A stretch of DNA of 64,000 nt from Luteolibacter sp. SL250. GTDB taxonomy: Bacteria > Verrucomicrobiota > Verrucomicrobiia > Verrucomicrobiales > Akkermansiaceae. Numbering within the stretch: position 1 is the first letter of the stretch; each line of letters begins with the position of its first letter. Below the pieces are notes generated by a model. The model had not been told where the DNA came from, made no database searches, and saw nothing but the letters and a program-made list of their open reading frames with translations. Shown here piece by piece: positions 23,433-38,540 of the stretch. The stretch spans positions 2,418,001 to 2,482,000 of the forward strand of contig NZ_CP113054.1 in NCBI RefSeq assembly GCF_026625605.1, written 5' to 3'. The position numbers were made by a program, and so were the translations under genes.

Positions 23433-25610
23433 TTATCTCTTCGGACGGCGTCCTTTCGGATATTTCACCGCCACAGCAGGTTCGGCGGGCGTTCTGCCAT
23501 TCTTCAGGGCGTTGATCTGGTCGCGAAGGTGGGCCGCCCGCTCGAACTCGAGCCGGGAGGACGCCTCGCGCATCTCCTCCTCCAGTTCCGCGATGACCCG
23601 GACCTTGTCATAGGCGGCGGCATCCTCGGCAACGAGGGAGGCGTTGAGCTGGTCCGCGCCCGCCACCGTGCGTTCGTGGGTCTGGAGGCTTTGCTGCACC
23701 GCCCGCTTCACGCTCTGCGGGGTGATGCCGTGTTCCTCGTTGTGGGCGATCTGGCGGCTGCGGCGGTATTCCGTCACGTCGATCAGACGCTGGATGGAGT
23801 CCGTGACGTTGTCGCAGAAAAGCACGCACTCGCCGCCGACATGGCGCGCGGCGCGTCCCGCCGTCTGGATGAGTGAGGTTTCATTCCGCAGGAAGCCTTC
23901 CTTGTCCGCGTCCAGGATGCAGACCAGCGAGACTTCCGGCAGGTCCAGACCCTCCCGCAGCAAGTTGATGCCGATGAGGATGTCGAAAGCCGCCGCGCGC
24001 AGTTGCCGCAGGATCTCCACCCGCTCGATCGCGTCGATGTCCGAGTGCAGATAGCGCACCTTCAGGCCGGTGCCTTGAAGATACTCCGACAGGTCCTCCG
24101 CCGTCTTTTTGGTGAGGGTGGTGACCAGCACCCGCTCCTTCCGTTCCACGCGCTGGCGGCAGAGCTCGATGGTTTCGTCGATCTGGTGCTTGAGCGGCCG
24201 GAGGGTGAGGGTGGGGTCCAGCAGGCCCGTCGGGCGGATGATCTGCTCCACGACCAGCGGGGTGCCGCGCTTCGACGGATCGAACGCCTCCACCGGTTCC
24301 TCGTTGCCACTGGGTTTCACCCGCAGCTTCTTCAGGTCGATGTGGGTGAAGCCGCCCATGTCATCGCGGGACTTCACCGGGATCCACGCCTTGTTCTCCG
24401 GGCGGGAGTTGACGATCTCGAAGGCGGCGGGCGTCGCGGAAACGTAGACCCGCTGGTCCGTCATCTGCATGAACTCGTCGAAACGCAGCGGCCGGTTGTC
24501 CAGTGCGCTGGGCAGGCGGAAGCCGTGGTCCACCAGCACAGTCTTGCGGCTCTTGTCTCCCTCGAACATGCCGCCGACCTGGGGGATGGTGGCGTGGCTC
24601 TCATCCACCAGCAGCAGGAAGTCGCGGGGAAAGAAATCCAGCAGCGTGTGCGGACGCGCGCCGGGTTCGCGCCCGGTGAGGTGGCGGGAGTAGTTCTCGA
24701 TGCCCTGGCAGAATCCCATCTCCGCCATCATCTCCAGGTCATACTCCGTCCGCATGCGCAGGCGCTGTGCCTCGATGAGCTTGCCCTCCTTCTCGAACTT
24801 CGCCACCTGCTCCGTCATCTCCTCCCGGATGGCGACCACCGCCTTCCGCATCTTGTTCCCCTCCGTGACGAACTGCTTCGCCGGGAAAAACGTGTGCTCC
24901 TCCAGCCGGTCGATCACATGGCCGGAGACGGTGTGGATGCTGGTGATGCGTTCCACCTCGTCATCGAAAAACTCCACCCGGATGGCGGTGTTCTCCAGGT
25001 AGGCGGGGTGGATCTCCACCACATCCCCGCGCACGCGGAATTTCCCCCGGCTGAAGGCGATGTCGTTCCGCTCGAAAAGCATGCCCACCAGCTCGCTGAG
25101 AAATTCCTCCCGGGTGATCCGCTGGCCTTTCCACACCTTCAGCATCCGTCCCTTGTAGTCCTCCGGCGAACCGAGGCCGTAGATGCAGGAAACGGAGGCC
25201 ACCACGATGGTGTCGCTGCGGGTGAGCAGGGATCCCATGGTGCTGAGCCGCAGCCGCTCGATCTCATCGTTGATGGAGGAATCCTTCTCGATGTAGGTGT
25301 CGCTCCGCGGGATGTAGGCCTCCGGCTGGTAGTAGTCGAAGTAGGAGACGAAATACTCGACCGCGTTGTGCGGGAAGAAGTTCTTGAACTCGGAGTAAAG
25401 CTGCGCCGCGAGCGTCTTGTTGTGGCTCATGATCAGCGTCGGCCTGCCGGTCTCCCGGATCAGATTCGCCATCGTGAACGTTTTGCCGGAGCCGGTCACG
25501 CCCAGCAGCGTCTGGTGGCGGTTCCCCGCCCGCAGGGACTTTGTCAGCTTGGCGATGGCCTGCGCCTGGTCACCCTGGGGTTGGTATTCGCTGGCGAGTT
25601 TGAAGGGCAT
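23433..25610 (-). CDS. uvrB: Excinuclease ABC subunit B
   Basis: UvrB is the damage-verifying helicase of nucleotide excision repair. It works with UvrA and then UvrC, neither of which is in the window. The start at 25610 (MPFKLASEYQPQGDQ) matches the family. The Walker A motif GVTGSGKT is near residue 35, the beta-hairpin YFDYYQPEAYIPRSDTYIEKD near 90, the DESH box in the middle, and helicase motif QTAGRAARH later. A UVR motif that binds UvrC (IAELEEEMREASSRLEFERAAHLRDQI) is near the C-terminus, followed by a basic tail. At 725 residues it is slightly long. It heads a co-directional run of small and exported-protein genes. Confidence 0.98.
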   Translation of the reverse strand: MPFKLASEYQPQGDQAQAIAKLTKSLRAGNRHQTLLGVTGSGKTFTMANLIRETGRPTLIMSHNKTLAAQLYSEFKNFFPHNAVEYFVSYFDYYQPEAYIPRSDTYIEKDSSINDEIERLRLSTMGSLLTRSDTIVVASVSCIYGLGSPEDYKGRMLKVWKGQRITREEFLSELVGMLFERNDIAFSRGKFRVRGDVVEIHPAYLENTAIRVEFFDDEVERITSIHTVSGHVIDRLEEHTFFPAKQFVTEGNKMRKAVVAIREEMTEQVAKFEKEGKLIEAQRLRMRTEYDLEMMAEMGFCQGIENYSRHLTGREPGARPHTLLDFFPRDFLLLVDESHATIPQVGGMFEGDKSRKTVLVDHGFRLPSALDNRPLRFDEFMQMTDQRVYVSATPAAFEIVNSRPENKAWIPVKSRDDMGGFTHIDLKKLRVKPSGNEEPVEAFDPSKRGTPLVVEQIIRPTGLLDPTLTLRPLKHQIDETIELCRQRVERKERVLVTTLTKKTAEDLSEYLQGTGLKVRYLHSDIDAIERVEILRQLRAAAFDILIGINLLREGLDLPEVSLVCILDADKEGFLRNETSLIQTAGRAARHVGGECVLFCDNVTDSIQRLIDVTEYRRSRQIAHNEEHGITPQSVKRAVQQSLQTHERTVAGADQLNASLVAEDAAAYDKVRVIAELEEEMREASSRLEFERAAHLRDQINALKNGRTPAEPAVAVKYPKGRRPKR

Positions 25611-25676
25611 CTGCCCTGCGAGGCTAAACCCGGAATCCGGGGGTGACAAGGGCCACCGATGATGCCTTTCTCAGGC

Positions 25677-26087
25677 ATGGCATTCACGCTCGATCCCAAG
25701 TTGGAAACTGGTGGCTTCGCGCTGGGCAGGACCGCCGGGTGCCGACTGCTGCTGAAGAACAACGCGCTGTTCCCTTGGTTCATCCTGGTCCCGGAAGTGG
25801 AGGGTGTTGAGGACCTGCACCAGCTTCCACCGGATCGCTACACCGAGGTGCTGGAAGCCGTTCGCCATGTCTCGGAGTTCGCGGAATCCCACTTCTCTCC
25901 GGAAAAGCTCAATGTCGCCTGCATCGGCAACATCGTCCGCCAGATGCACATCCACATCATCGGGCGGACAAGCGGGGATCCCGCATGGCCCGGCACCGTC
26001 TGGGCCTTTGACGGGAAGAAGGCCTACACCGATGAGGAGGTGGAGGAGATCCGCGAGACCGCCCGCATCGCCCTCGATCTGGAGTGA
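25677..26087 (+). CDS. HIT family hydrolase
   Basis: This 136-residue protein has the histidine triad as MHIHIIGR at about residues 88-95, in the form H-x-H-x-x-x; the usual third His of HxHxHxx is replaced by Ile-Gly-Arg. That variant occurs in a group of short HIT proteins with an N-terminal DPKLE...LGR..L.LLLKNNA.FPWFILVP layout, which this protein matches. HIT proteins hydrolyse or transfer nucleotides from phosphoramidates and dinucleotides. The ATG at 25677 is chosen over an upstream in-frame ATG because the family begins at this point. It is divergent from uvrB, with 66 bases between starts. Confidence 0.88.
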   Translation: MAFTLDPKLETGGFALGRTAGCRLLLKNNALFPWFILVPEVEGVEDLHQLPPDRYTEVLEAVRHVSEFAESHFSPEKLNVACIGNIVRQMHIHIIGRTSGDPAWPGTVWAFDGKKAYTDEEVEEIRETARIALDLE

Positions 26088-26112
26088 TGCGGTAACGGCT
26101 CGCGGTGGATCA

Positions 26113-27201
26113 TCAGGCCCGCTTCAGCGCGGAAACATCCCACTGCGCCAGGCCGAGGCTGGCGGCCAGTTCATTGAACTCCGCCACTTCGGCGTCCGTG
26201 AACAGGATGCCGCCCGCTTCGTCGGAACGCTTGCGGAAACCGGCTTCGATCTGGCCCGGGAGCATGGCGTTCTCATTGCCGTGGCCCAGGACGTCGTCCA
26301 GCACCGCCTTCAGGTTGCCCTGCTGGGTGCGGCCCTGCGCGAAGTTGCCGCCGGAAAGGGCGTCCGGATGGATGACCTGGAAGTAGAAAACGGTGGTGGT
26401 CTTTTCGCCGGGGATGGTCGTCTCACGGCCACGGATGGTCGGGAGCGAGCCGCCAATGAGGCCGCCGAAGATTTCGTTGAGCAGGGACATGCCGTAGCCC
26501 TTGTGGCCGCCGAAGGGCAGCAGCGCCGCCACCTGGTGCGGGTCGTTGGTCGGCTGGCCGTCCTTGTCCACGGCTGCTCCGGGAGGCAGTTGCTTGCCCT
26601 CGCGTTTCAGTGCCTGCACGCGGCCCATGGCCACGGTGGAGGTCGCCCAGTCCATCACGATCGGGAAGCCGTTCGCCTCCGTGCTCGGGATGCCCCAGGA
26701 GTGCGGGTTGGTGCCCAGCGTCGGGAACTTCCCGCCGAAAGGAACCACCTCCGCGAGGGTGGAGGTGCAGTTCGTGTAGGCGTAGTAGCCGCGCTCCGCG
26801 GCCTCCATCACGTAACCACCGCCCCAGAGGTAGTGGAAGGTGTTATCCACGGCGATCTGGCCGACGCCGTATTGGTCCGCCAGTTCGATGGCTCGGTCGA
26901 TCGCGCGGTAGGCCACGGACTGGCCGAGTTTCTTGTTCGCGTTCCAGCGCTCGGAAGCGGGGAAGCGGGATGGCAGCACCTCGATCTCCGCGCCGGGAAC
27001 GCAACCGCCGATCTCCGAGCCGAAAAGGTGGTCCAGGTGCAGCGCCTTCAGCGCGTGGTGGGTGCGGATGCCGTGGCGGGCTGCTTCCGCGGCCAGCTTC
27101 GCGCCCTCGGCGGCTTCATCCGCGGAGTAACCGCGGGATTGGTAGGCGGCGATGACTAGCGAATCGTGGTCGGCGCGGGGAATGACGAGAAATTCGGACA
27201 T
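26113..27201 (-). CDS. Ldh family (malate/L-lactate/ureidoglycolate-type) dehydrogenase
   Basis: This 362-residue protein belongs to the MDH2/LDH2 family (AllD, ComC, YiaK), NAD(P)-dependent 2-hydroxyacid dehydrogenases unrelated to the classical lactate dehydrogenases. Visible features are the early GYSADEAAEGAKLAAEAARHGIRTHH segment (conserved Ser/Arg/His region), the AVDNTFHYLWGGGYVMEAAERGY block, TLAEVVPFGG, LGTNPHSWGIP and HKGYGMSLLNEIFGGLIGG. The substrate cannot be told. It is divergent from the heme protein at 27319, with about 117 bases between starts, and has no Shine-Dalgarno. Confidence 0.9.
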   Translation of the reverse strand: MSEFLVIPRADHDSLVIAAYQSRGYSADEAAEGAKLAAEAARHGIRTHHALKALHLDHLFGSEIGGCVPGAEIEVLPSRFPASERWNANKKLGQSVAYRAIDRAIELADQYGVGQIAVDNTFHYLWGGGYVMEAAERGYYAYTNCTSTLAEVVPFGGKFPTLGTNPHSWGIPSTEANGFPIVMDWATSTVAMGRVQALKREGKQLPPGAAVDKDGQPTNDPHQVAALLPFGGHKGYGMSLLNEIFGGLIGGSLPTIRGRETTIPGEKTTTVFYFQVIHPDALSGGNFAQGRTQQGNLKAVLDDVLGHGNENAMLPGQIEAGFRKRSDEAGGILFTDAEVAEFNELAASLGLAQWDVSALKRA

Positions 27202-27318
27202 GGATTTGTATGCAACTGTTCAGAGACATGAAAAGATGGAACGGCCCGGGTTGTCGAGTGGTATGAAAGTGGTACGGATTTCGGTTTGCGGGCCGCCGCC
27301 CGGGGATTCAGCTTCGGG

Positions 27319-28563
27319 GTGTTGAAGCGGTTTTCCGTCATGATCCTGAGCGCCTTCTGCGGAACGGCGAGTGCGGTGGAGTTCTGGGAAATGGAGCCGA
27401 TCCGTTACTCGGACACACAGGCGACGGACCGTATCGCCCGGCTGGCGGAGGATCTTGCCTCCGGTAAAACGACGCTGAGGGGGGAGACTGATCTCCAGAA
27501 ACTGGCGGCCGTGCTGGAGATGCTGGATGTTCCGGTGGAGTCCCAGGTGCTGGTCTATTCCCAGACCAGCCAGCAGAACGCGCTGATCCGCCCGAAGAAT
27601 CCGCGATGCCTTTACTTCAACGAGAATTCCTACGTGGGGTTCGTGCCGGGAGGAGACATCGAAGTCATCACGCATGACCCGGTGCTGGGCATGACCTTTT
27701 ATCTGATCGACCTCACGCAGAAAGATCCCGCGAAGATCGTCGCCAGGGATGGCAATGCCTGCCTTGCCTGCCATGGCACCCGTCGTACGGAGTCGGTGCC
27801 GGGAGTGCTCATTCGCTCGGTGCATCCGGACGAGGACGGCCACCTGATCCTGAAGCTGGGGATGGACCACATCGACGCCCGCAGCCCCATTCCTATCCGT
27901 TGGGGCGGCTACTACGTCACCGGGAACAGTTCGCTGCCACATCTGGGCAACCGGATCTACACGGAGGCGGATGAGCGCGACGGAGTCACCGAAGCCGTGC
28001 AACACCGCACGCTGGACGGGGTGATCGACGTTTCGAAATACCTCCGCAACACCAGCGACATCGTTTCCCTGATGGTGCTGGAGCATCAGTGCCGCATGCA
28101 CAACCTGCTGGTCTCCGCCTCCATGGAATACCGGCGGATGCACTGGTTTTCGAGGACCCTGGAACCGGCTGCTGATCCGGATGACGGCCGTGCGGGGAAG
28201 ACGGCGGACGAACACGCGGAGTCCATCGTGGATGCCATGCTGTTCAAGGACGAGGCCCCGATGGGGGACGGCGGGGTCGATGGGGACACGGCTTTCCAGG
28301 ATGTTTTCACCGCTCGGTATCCAAAGGCGGACGACGGTGGCACGCTGGCGGAGTTCCAGCTTGGCAGCCGGCTGTTCAAGAACCGTTGTTCCTACATGAT
28401 CCATTCCCAGGCATTCAAGGTACTGCCGCCACGGGTGAAAGGCGCGGTCTTTTCCCGGCTGAAGGAAGTGCTGGAGCAGGGGAAGGATTTTCCGGAAATC
28501 GGGGAAAAGGAACGCCGCCGGATCTCGGAGATCCTGCGGCGCACGGTGGAGGGCTACTCCTGA
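27319..28563 (+). CDS. Exported heme-binding protein, cytochrome c-like, unknown function
   Basis: I do not recognise a named family beyond a c-type heme site. The best start is a GTG at 27319 (then LKRFSVMILSAFCGTASA as signal peptide), giving 414 residues; an ATG at 27340 is an alternative. One CLACH heme motif lies at about residues 147-151, inside NACLACHGTRRTESVPGVLIRSVHPDEDGH. A first half with SQVLVYSQTSQQNALIRPKNPRCLYFNENSYVGFVPGGDIEVITHDP precedes it. That pattern is shared, as I recall, by PVC-type 'hypothetical' proteins that carry one heme. The C-terminus is helical (KVLPPRVKGAVFSRLKEVL). It is likely a periplasmic electron carrier or enzyme. Confidence 0.82.
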   Translation: MLKRFSVMILSAFCGTASAVEFWEMEPIRYSDTQATDRIARLAEDLASGKTTLRGETDLQKLAAVLEMLDVPVESQVLVYSQTSQQNALIRPKNPRCLYFNENSYVGFVPGGDIEVITHDPVLGMTFYLIDLTQKDPAKIVARDGNACLACHGTRRTESVPGVLIRSVHPDEDGHLILKLGMDHIDARSPIPIRWGGYYVTGNSSLPHLGNRIYTEADERDGVTEAVQHRTLDGVIDVSKYLRNTSDIVSLMVLEHQCRMHNLLVSASMEYRRMHWFSRTLEPAADPDDGRAGKTADEHAESIVDAMLFKDEAPMGDGGVDGDTAFQDVFTARYPKADDGGTLAEFQLGSRLFKNRCSYMIHSQAFKVLPPRVKGAVFSRLKEVLEQGKDFPEIGEKERRRISEILRRTVEGYS

Positions 28564-28579
28564 AGTTGGCGGAGCGGGC

Positions 28580-29314
28580 TTACAGGCCCAGCTCCTTCAG
28601 CTTCGGCTCGATGGCGGCGGCCCACAGCTCGTAACCCTTCGGGGAAAGGTGCAGCAGATCCGGCATGATGTCCTTGGAAAGGGTGCCATCCGCGTTCATG
28701 AGTGAGGAGGAAATGTCCTGCACGAAGATGGTTTTTTTGTCCGCCAGCTTTGCGACTTCCGCATTGATCGCGTCGTTCAGCTTGCGGTGCGGGTCGTTCG
28801 CGTCCGCGCCACGGGGAAAGACGGAGAGGACAAGCAGCTTGGTCTGCGGCCAGATGGCATGGAGCGCGCCGAGCGTGGCCTTGATGCCGCCGGTGGTTTC
28901 TCCAGCGGGCCGCTGCTGGTGGCCGGTGTTGTTCGTGCCGATGAGGATGACGGCCACCTTCGGGTTGAGCTTCTTGAGGCTCTCCTTGTCCTGCTCGATG
29001 CGCCACAGCAGGTGCTCCGTGCGGTCGCCGGAGAAGCCGAGGTTCAGCGGCTTGTAGGCGGCGAACTTCTCCTCCCACGTTTTCTTGCCAGGTCCTTCCC
29101 AACCTTGGGTGATGGAATCGCCGAGGAAGACAAGCTGGCTGTCCTGGGCCTCAGCAGTGGCTTTCACCTTCGCCTCCCAGCGGTTCTTCCACCAGGCCTC
29201 GGCGAGGCGGTCGGCCGGGGTGGTGGAGCGGTCGGCGTCCGCCACCGGAGCGGCGGGCTGGGCGAGCGCGAAGACAGGGGTGAGCGCGAGGGCGAGAAAG
29301 GTTCCGAGTTTCAT
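28580..29314 (-). CDS. SGNH/GDSL family esterase, exported
   Basis: The start at 29314 gives a signal peptide (MKLGTFLALALTPVFALAQ) and 244 residues. The GDSL block is visible as LVFLGDSITQGWEG, with catalytic Ser at about residue 68. Further blocks are LNLGFSGDRTEHLLWRI, VILIGTNNTGHQQ and a C-terminal DLLHLSPKGYELWA holding the catalytic Asp/His pair. It resembles the platelet-activating-factor acetylhydrolase 1B-type branch common in Verrucomicrobia, which acts on acetyl groups of carbohydrates or lipids; the substrate is uncertain. It converges with the heme protein gene, 16 bases apart, and is divergent from clpB. Confidence 0.92.
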   Translation of the reverse strand: MKLGTFLALALTPVFALAQPAAPVADADRSTTPADRLAEAWWKNRWEAKVKATAEAQDSQLVFLGDSITQGWEGPGKKTWEEKFAAYKPLNLGFSGDRTEHLLWRIEQDKESLKKLNPKVAVILIGTNNTGHQQRPAGETTGGIKATLGALHAIWPQTKLLVLSVFPRGADANDPHRKLNDAINAEVAKLADKKTIFVQDISSSLMNADGTLSKDIMPDLLHLSPKGYELWAAAIEPKLKELGL

Positions 29315-29449
29315 GACAGCCCGGAGGGTGAGGGGAAAGGGGGACGGATGACGATGGAAAAAATGGCAGAGGATCCGCGGATTTTTCAAAAATTTCCACA
29401 TCCTCCATTTGATAAAAGCGAATGCTAGGGGACTGTGTGGCATCAAATT

Positions 29450-32026
29450 ATGGGACTCGAAAAAATCACCCAGAAGCTACAGGAGGGACTCCAGTCCGCC
29501 CAGCGGTTGGCCTCCAAGTCGTCGCATTCCGAGCTGAAGAGCGCGCACGTCCTGCTCGCCCTGCTCCAGCAGGAGGGAGGCATCACCGTTCCCATCCTGC
29601 AGAAGGCGGGTGTGGACACGAACCACCTGAAGATCGCGGTGGCATCGGCGCTCGACCGGGAGCCGCGCGTGCAGGGAGCCAGCACCCAACCGCAGATCAG
29701 CGTGGGCCTGCGCTCGACGCTGGATGAGGCGGACACCATCCGCGAGGGCATGGGGGACGACTACCTCAGCGTGGAGCATTTCCTGCTCGGTGCGCTGAAG
29801 GGAGACTCGCCTGCGGGCAAACTCCTCAAGGAAGCGGGACTCACGGAGGCCTCCGCGAAGGAAGCCATCGACAGCGTCCGTGGCTCCCAGAAGGTCACGG
29901 ACGACCAACCGGAGGGAAAATACCAGACGCTGGAGAAATATGGCAACGATCTGACCGCCCGCGCCCGCGCCGGGAAGATCGACCCGGTCATCGGCCGGGA
30001 CCACGAGATCCGCCGGGTGCTGCAGGTGTTGTCCCGGCGCACGAAGAACAACCCCGTGCTCATCGGTGAGCCGGGCGTCGGCAAGACGGCCATCGTCGAA
30101 GGACTGGCGCGACGCATTGTTTCCGGCGACGTGCCGGACTCGATGAAGAACAAACGCGTGATCGCCATGGACCTCGGCGGCATGCTGGCGGGCGCGAAAT
30201 ACCGCGGCGAGTTCGAGGAGCGGCTGAAGGCCTTTCTCAAGGAAGTGACGGACTCGGACGGCCAGATCATCCTGTTCATCGACGAGCTGCACACCATCGT
30301 CGGCGCGGGTGCCAGCGAGGGCGCGGTGGATGCCTCCAACCTGCTCAAGCCCCAGCTCGCCCGCGGTGAACTGCGCACCATCGGTGCGACCACGCTGGAC
30401 GAGTACCGCAAGCACATTGAGAAGGACGCTGCGCTGGAGCGTCGCTTCCAGCCGGTCATGGTCGGCGAGCCATCGGTGGAGGACACCATCGCCATCCTGC
30501 GCGGGCTGAAGGAACGCTATGAGGTGCACCACGGCGTGCGCATCCAGGACGGTGCGCTCGTCGCCGCCGCCACGTTGTCGGACCGCTACATTTCAGACCG
30601 CTTCCTGCCTGACAAGGCGGTGGACCTGATGGACGAGGCCGCCTCCCGGCTGAAGATCGAACTGGATTCCATGCCGACGGAGATCGACACGCTCGAACGC
30701 CAGATCCTCCAGCTCGAGATGGAGAAAAAGGCGCTGGAGAAGGAAACCGACAAGGGATCCGCGGCGCGTCTGGAAAAGGTGAAGGAGGAGCAGGCGAACC
30801 TCCGCGAGCAGTCCTCCGGCCTGATGGCGCAGTGGCGCAATGAGAAGGAGATCATCGACGACGTGCGCGGGGCGCAGGAACAGATCGAGACCCTCAAGAC
30901 GGAGGCGGAGAAGGCCCAACGGATCGGTGACCTGACCCGTGCGTCGGAGATCACCTACGGCGAACTGCCTGCGGCGACCAAGGCGCTGGATGATGCGAAG
31001 GACCAACTCGCATCGTTGCAGACGAACGGTGCGATGCTGAAGGAGGAGGTTACGGAGGAGGACATCGCCCGCGTGGTTTCCTCATGGACCGGCATCCCGG
31101 TGAACCGCCTGCAGGAAGGGGAGAAGCAGAAGCTCGTCCACATGGAGGAGCGGCTGGGAGCACGTGTGATCGGACAGAAGAAGGCGATCAAGGCGGTGTC
31201 CAACGCGGTGCGGCGCGCCCGTGCCGGACTGCAGGATGAGAACCGCCCTATCGGTTCGTTCCTTTTCCTCGGGCCGACGGGGGTCGGGAAGACGGAGCTT
31301 TCAAAGGCGCTCGCCGAGTTCCTCTTCGACGACGAAGGAGCGATGGTCCGCATCGACATGTCGGAATACATGGAGAAGCACAGCGTTGCCCGCCTGATCG
31401 GCGCGCCTCCCGGCTACGTCGGCTATGACGAGGGCGGCCAGCTCAGCGAAGCGGTGCGGAGGAAGCCGTACTCCGTGGTGCTTTTCGATGAGATCGAGAA
31501 AGCCCACCCGGATGTCTTCAACGTGCTGCTGCAGGTGTTGGATGACGGACGTATCACGGACGGCCAGGGCCGTACCGTGGATTTCCGCAACACCGTGCTC
31601 ATCATGACCTCCAACATCGGTTCCCAGTACATCCTGACGGAGGAGAATGCGGAGCAACGCGAGGCGAAGGTGACCGAAGCCCTGCGCGCGCACTTCCGGC
31701 CGGAGTTCCTCAACCGGATCGATGAAACCATCATCTTCGACCGCCTGCAGCGGGACGAACTGACCACCATCGTCGATCTCCAGCTCGAGCGGGTGCGCAA
31801 GCGTCTGGCCAAACAGGGCCTCGCGCTCGCGCTGTCTGAGAATGCGAAGGAATACCTGGGCAACCAGGGCTACGATCCAGTGTATGGTGCCCGTCCGTTG
31901 AAGCGTGCGATCCAGCATCATCTCCTCGACCCGCTCAGCCTGGAGGTGCTGGACGGCAACTTCAAGGAAGGTGACGTCATCCGTGCGGATCTCCAGAACG
32001 GGCAGATGACTTTCTCACTTGTGTGA
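29450..32026 (+). CDS. clpB: ATP-dependent disaggregase ClpB
   Basis: ClpB works with DnaK to pull proteins out of aggregates. The start at 29450 ([18 protein letters not shown]) is chosen over a GTG 5 codons upstream. The 858 residues match the usual 857. The order is an N-domain with two Clp repeats (about 1-145), a first AAA module with GEPGVGKT and [13 protein letters not shown], a coiled-coil middle domain (about 395-530, rich in Glu/Lys heptads) and a second AAA module with [14 protein letters not shown] and [11 protein letters not shown]. The presence of the coiled-coil middle domain separates it from ClpA/ClpC. The upstream 100 bases are AT-rich, but I found no convincing heat-shock promoter or CIRCE element. 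Confidence 0.97.
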   Translation: MGLEKITQKLQEGLQSAQRLASKSSHSELKSAHVLLALLQQEGGITVPILQKAGVDTNHLKIAVASALDREPRVQGASTQPQISVGLRSTLDEADTIREGMGDDYLSVEHFLLGALKGDSPAGKLLKEAGLTEASAKEAIDSVRGSQKVTDDQPEGKYQTLEKYGNDLTARARAGKIDPVIGRDHEIRRVLQVLSRRTKNNPVLIGEPGVGKTAIVEGLARRIVSGDVPDSMKNKRVIAMDLGGMLAGAKYRGEFEERLKAFLKEVTDSDGQIILFIDELHTIVGAGASEGAVDASNLLKPQLARGELRTIGATTLDEYRKHIEKDAALERRFQPVMVGEPSVEDTIAILRGLKERYEVHHGVRIQDGALVAAATLSDRYISDRFLPDKAVDLMDEAASRLKIELDSMPTEIDTLERQILQLEMEKKALEKETDKGSAARLEKVKEEQANLREQSSGLMAQWRNEKEIIDDVRGAQEQIETLKTEAEKAQRIGDLTRASEITYGELPAATKALDDAKDQLASLQTNGAMLKEEVTEEDIARVVSSWTGIPVNRLQEGEKQKLVHMEERLGARVIGQKKAIKAVSNAVRRARAGLQDENRPIGSFLFLGPTGVGKTELSKALAEFLFDDEGAMVRIDMSEYMEKHSVARLIGAPPGYVGYDEGGQLSEAVRRKPYSVVLFDEIEKAHPDVFNVLLQVLDDGRITDGQGRTVDFRNTVLIMTSNIGSQYILTEENAEQREAKVTEALRAHFRPEFLNRIDETIIFDRLQRDELTTIVDLQLERVRKRLAKQGLALALSENAKEYLGNQGYDPVYGARPLKRAIQHHLLDPLSLEVLDGNFKEGDVIRADLQNGQMTFSLV

Positions 32027-32038
32027 CACCGCTGCTCC

Positions 32039-34717
<2,679 letters not shown>

Positions 34718-34826
34718 ATGCTACCATCCATACAACAGCAGTCAGGATTCTGCCAGAGGGGATTCCCGATTTTGGTACACATTCGTCCTCATCGGGGTGC
34801 CGTGACATTGCGCCAGCTCATGGAGC

Positions 34827-34844
34827 GCGGCGGCCCTCCGCCGC
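34827..34844. repeat. GC-rich hairpin upstream of acnA
   Basis: GCGGCGG (34827-34833) pairs with CCGCCGC (34838-34844) around CCCT, followed by TTT on the plus strand. It resembles a small REP-type hairpin or weak terminator; its direction is unclear. Confidence 0.4.
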
Positions 34845-34963
34845 TTTAAGAGAGGATACCATAGAAGGCACGTGACGGCTCATGGGATCAACCCTGAAGG
34901 CGACTGAGATTCAATGCCGCCAAGGACTGGTGATGACTGTTAGAGCAAAGTGGCCTTCCTTCA

Positions 34964-35087
34964 AACGCAGATTAAGAGGATTAAGAAGGATTTCGCGGAT
35001 TCCCGTTCAGCGCTGGAGTTACTTTCATCCAACGCTGACCTGCCCTTCTTAATCTGCGGAATCCATGTAATCCTCTTAATCTGCGTT
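34964..35087. repeat. 20-bp perfect inverted repeat with 84-base spacer
   Basis: AACGCAGATTAAGAGGATTA at 34964-34983 is the exact reverse complement of 35068-35087. The sequences just inside both arms are related as well (AGAAGGATTTCGCGGATT and CCTTCTTAATCTGCGGAATCC). The 'AATCTGCG' unit appears three times. The structure looks like a small palindromic or MITE-like repeat and could fold into a long hairpin in RNA. Confidence 0.75.
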
Positions 35088-35154
35088 GAAAAGAATGCCC
35101 TGGGCCTTCCGATTTCAAACCCTCGGAAGGCAGCGGACCGGAGTCCGCGCTCTG

Positions 35155-37929
<2,775 letters not shown>

Positions 37930-38150
37930 TTTCGTGGATCGATGGATGAAAGTCGTTCAGTCGGCGCCGGATGCGCACGGGGCGTCCGTTGAGCGGAGCT
38001 TTGTGGTAGATTGACGGCGTCTTGCGATTGTCAGCGGGGACGGGCGGAGGTTATTGAAGAAGGGCGATTTGTCAAAAATGTTCCCGGTAAATGCGGGGAG
38101 GAAAATTTCAGGGGTTGAGCAAGCGGGCCGGGTGTGGAAGCCTCCGGGCC

Positions 38151-38534
38151 ATGAGAAACCCATGGCTCGTGTTGGTGGCTGGATTTGCGGTGTTCGGATT
38201 GGTGGCGTGCGCGGGTGGCGGAAACGGGGCCAGCAAGGGTCAGATGGGGGATTTAGCAGGGGATGAGCCAGCGGAAGGGGGAATTTCCGACGTCCCGAAC
38301 CCCAGTGCGGAAATGGCCTCGAAATCCGGCAAATCCCTCAGCCGCCTCCAGCGCGGCCATGAGGTCTACATGCTGAAATGCGGGGAGTGCCACAACTACA
38401 TGCTGCCCCAGGCGATCGATGAGGATCGCTGGGAGCGGAAACTGCCGAAAATGATCGGCCACGCGGGACTGGGCACCGTCGAGGAACAGGCGGTGATGGA
38501 TTATGTGATCGGCGTGCGCAGTTTGAAGGGGTAA
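38151..38534 (+). CDS. Small c-type cytochrome-like lipoprotein
   Basis: The start at 38151 gives 127 residues with a lipoprotein signal (LVLVAGFAVFGLVACAG). After a low-complexity linker there is a single heme motif, CGECH, in RGHEVYMLKCGECHNYMLPQ. An axial Met could be one of the Met residues in LPKMIGHAGLG or VMDYVIG. It probably carries electrons at the membrane surface. The last 28 codons are partly duplicated about 460 bases downstream (38909-38992). The gene is followed, 6 bases later, by a small membrane-protein gene. Confidence 0.85.
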   Translation: MRNPWLVLVAGFAVFGLVACAGGGNGASKGQMGDLAGDEPAEGGISDVPNPSAEMASKSGKSLSRLQRGHEVYMLKCGECHNYMLPQAIDEDRWERKLPKMIGHAGLGTVEEQAVMDYVIGVRSLKG

Positions 38535-38540
38535 GGTTCC

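Larger units (their letters stand above)
34718..35154. other. Intergenic region between acnB and acnA with hairpins and a long inverted repeat
   Basis: This 437-base stretch has no gene I can support. It holds a GC-rich hairpin (34827-34844) and a 20-bp perfect inverted repeat (34964-34983 with 35068-35087), listed separately. It must also contain the acnA promoter and leader. The only open frame crossing it (34950-35201, plus) runs through the repeat and into acnB antisense. Confidence 0.65.

Noticed and set aside
24003-25646. A 547-codon open frame antisense to uvrB
   Set aside because: Shadow of uvrB with no protein-like features.
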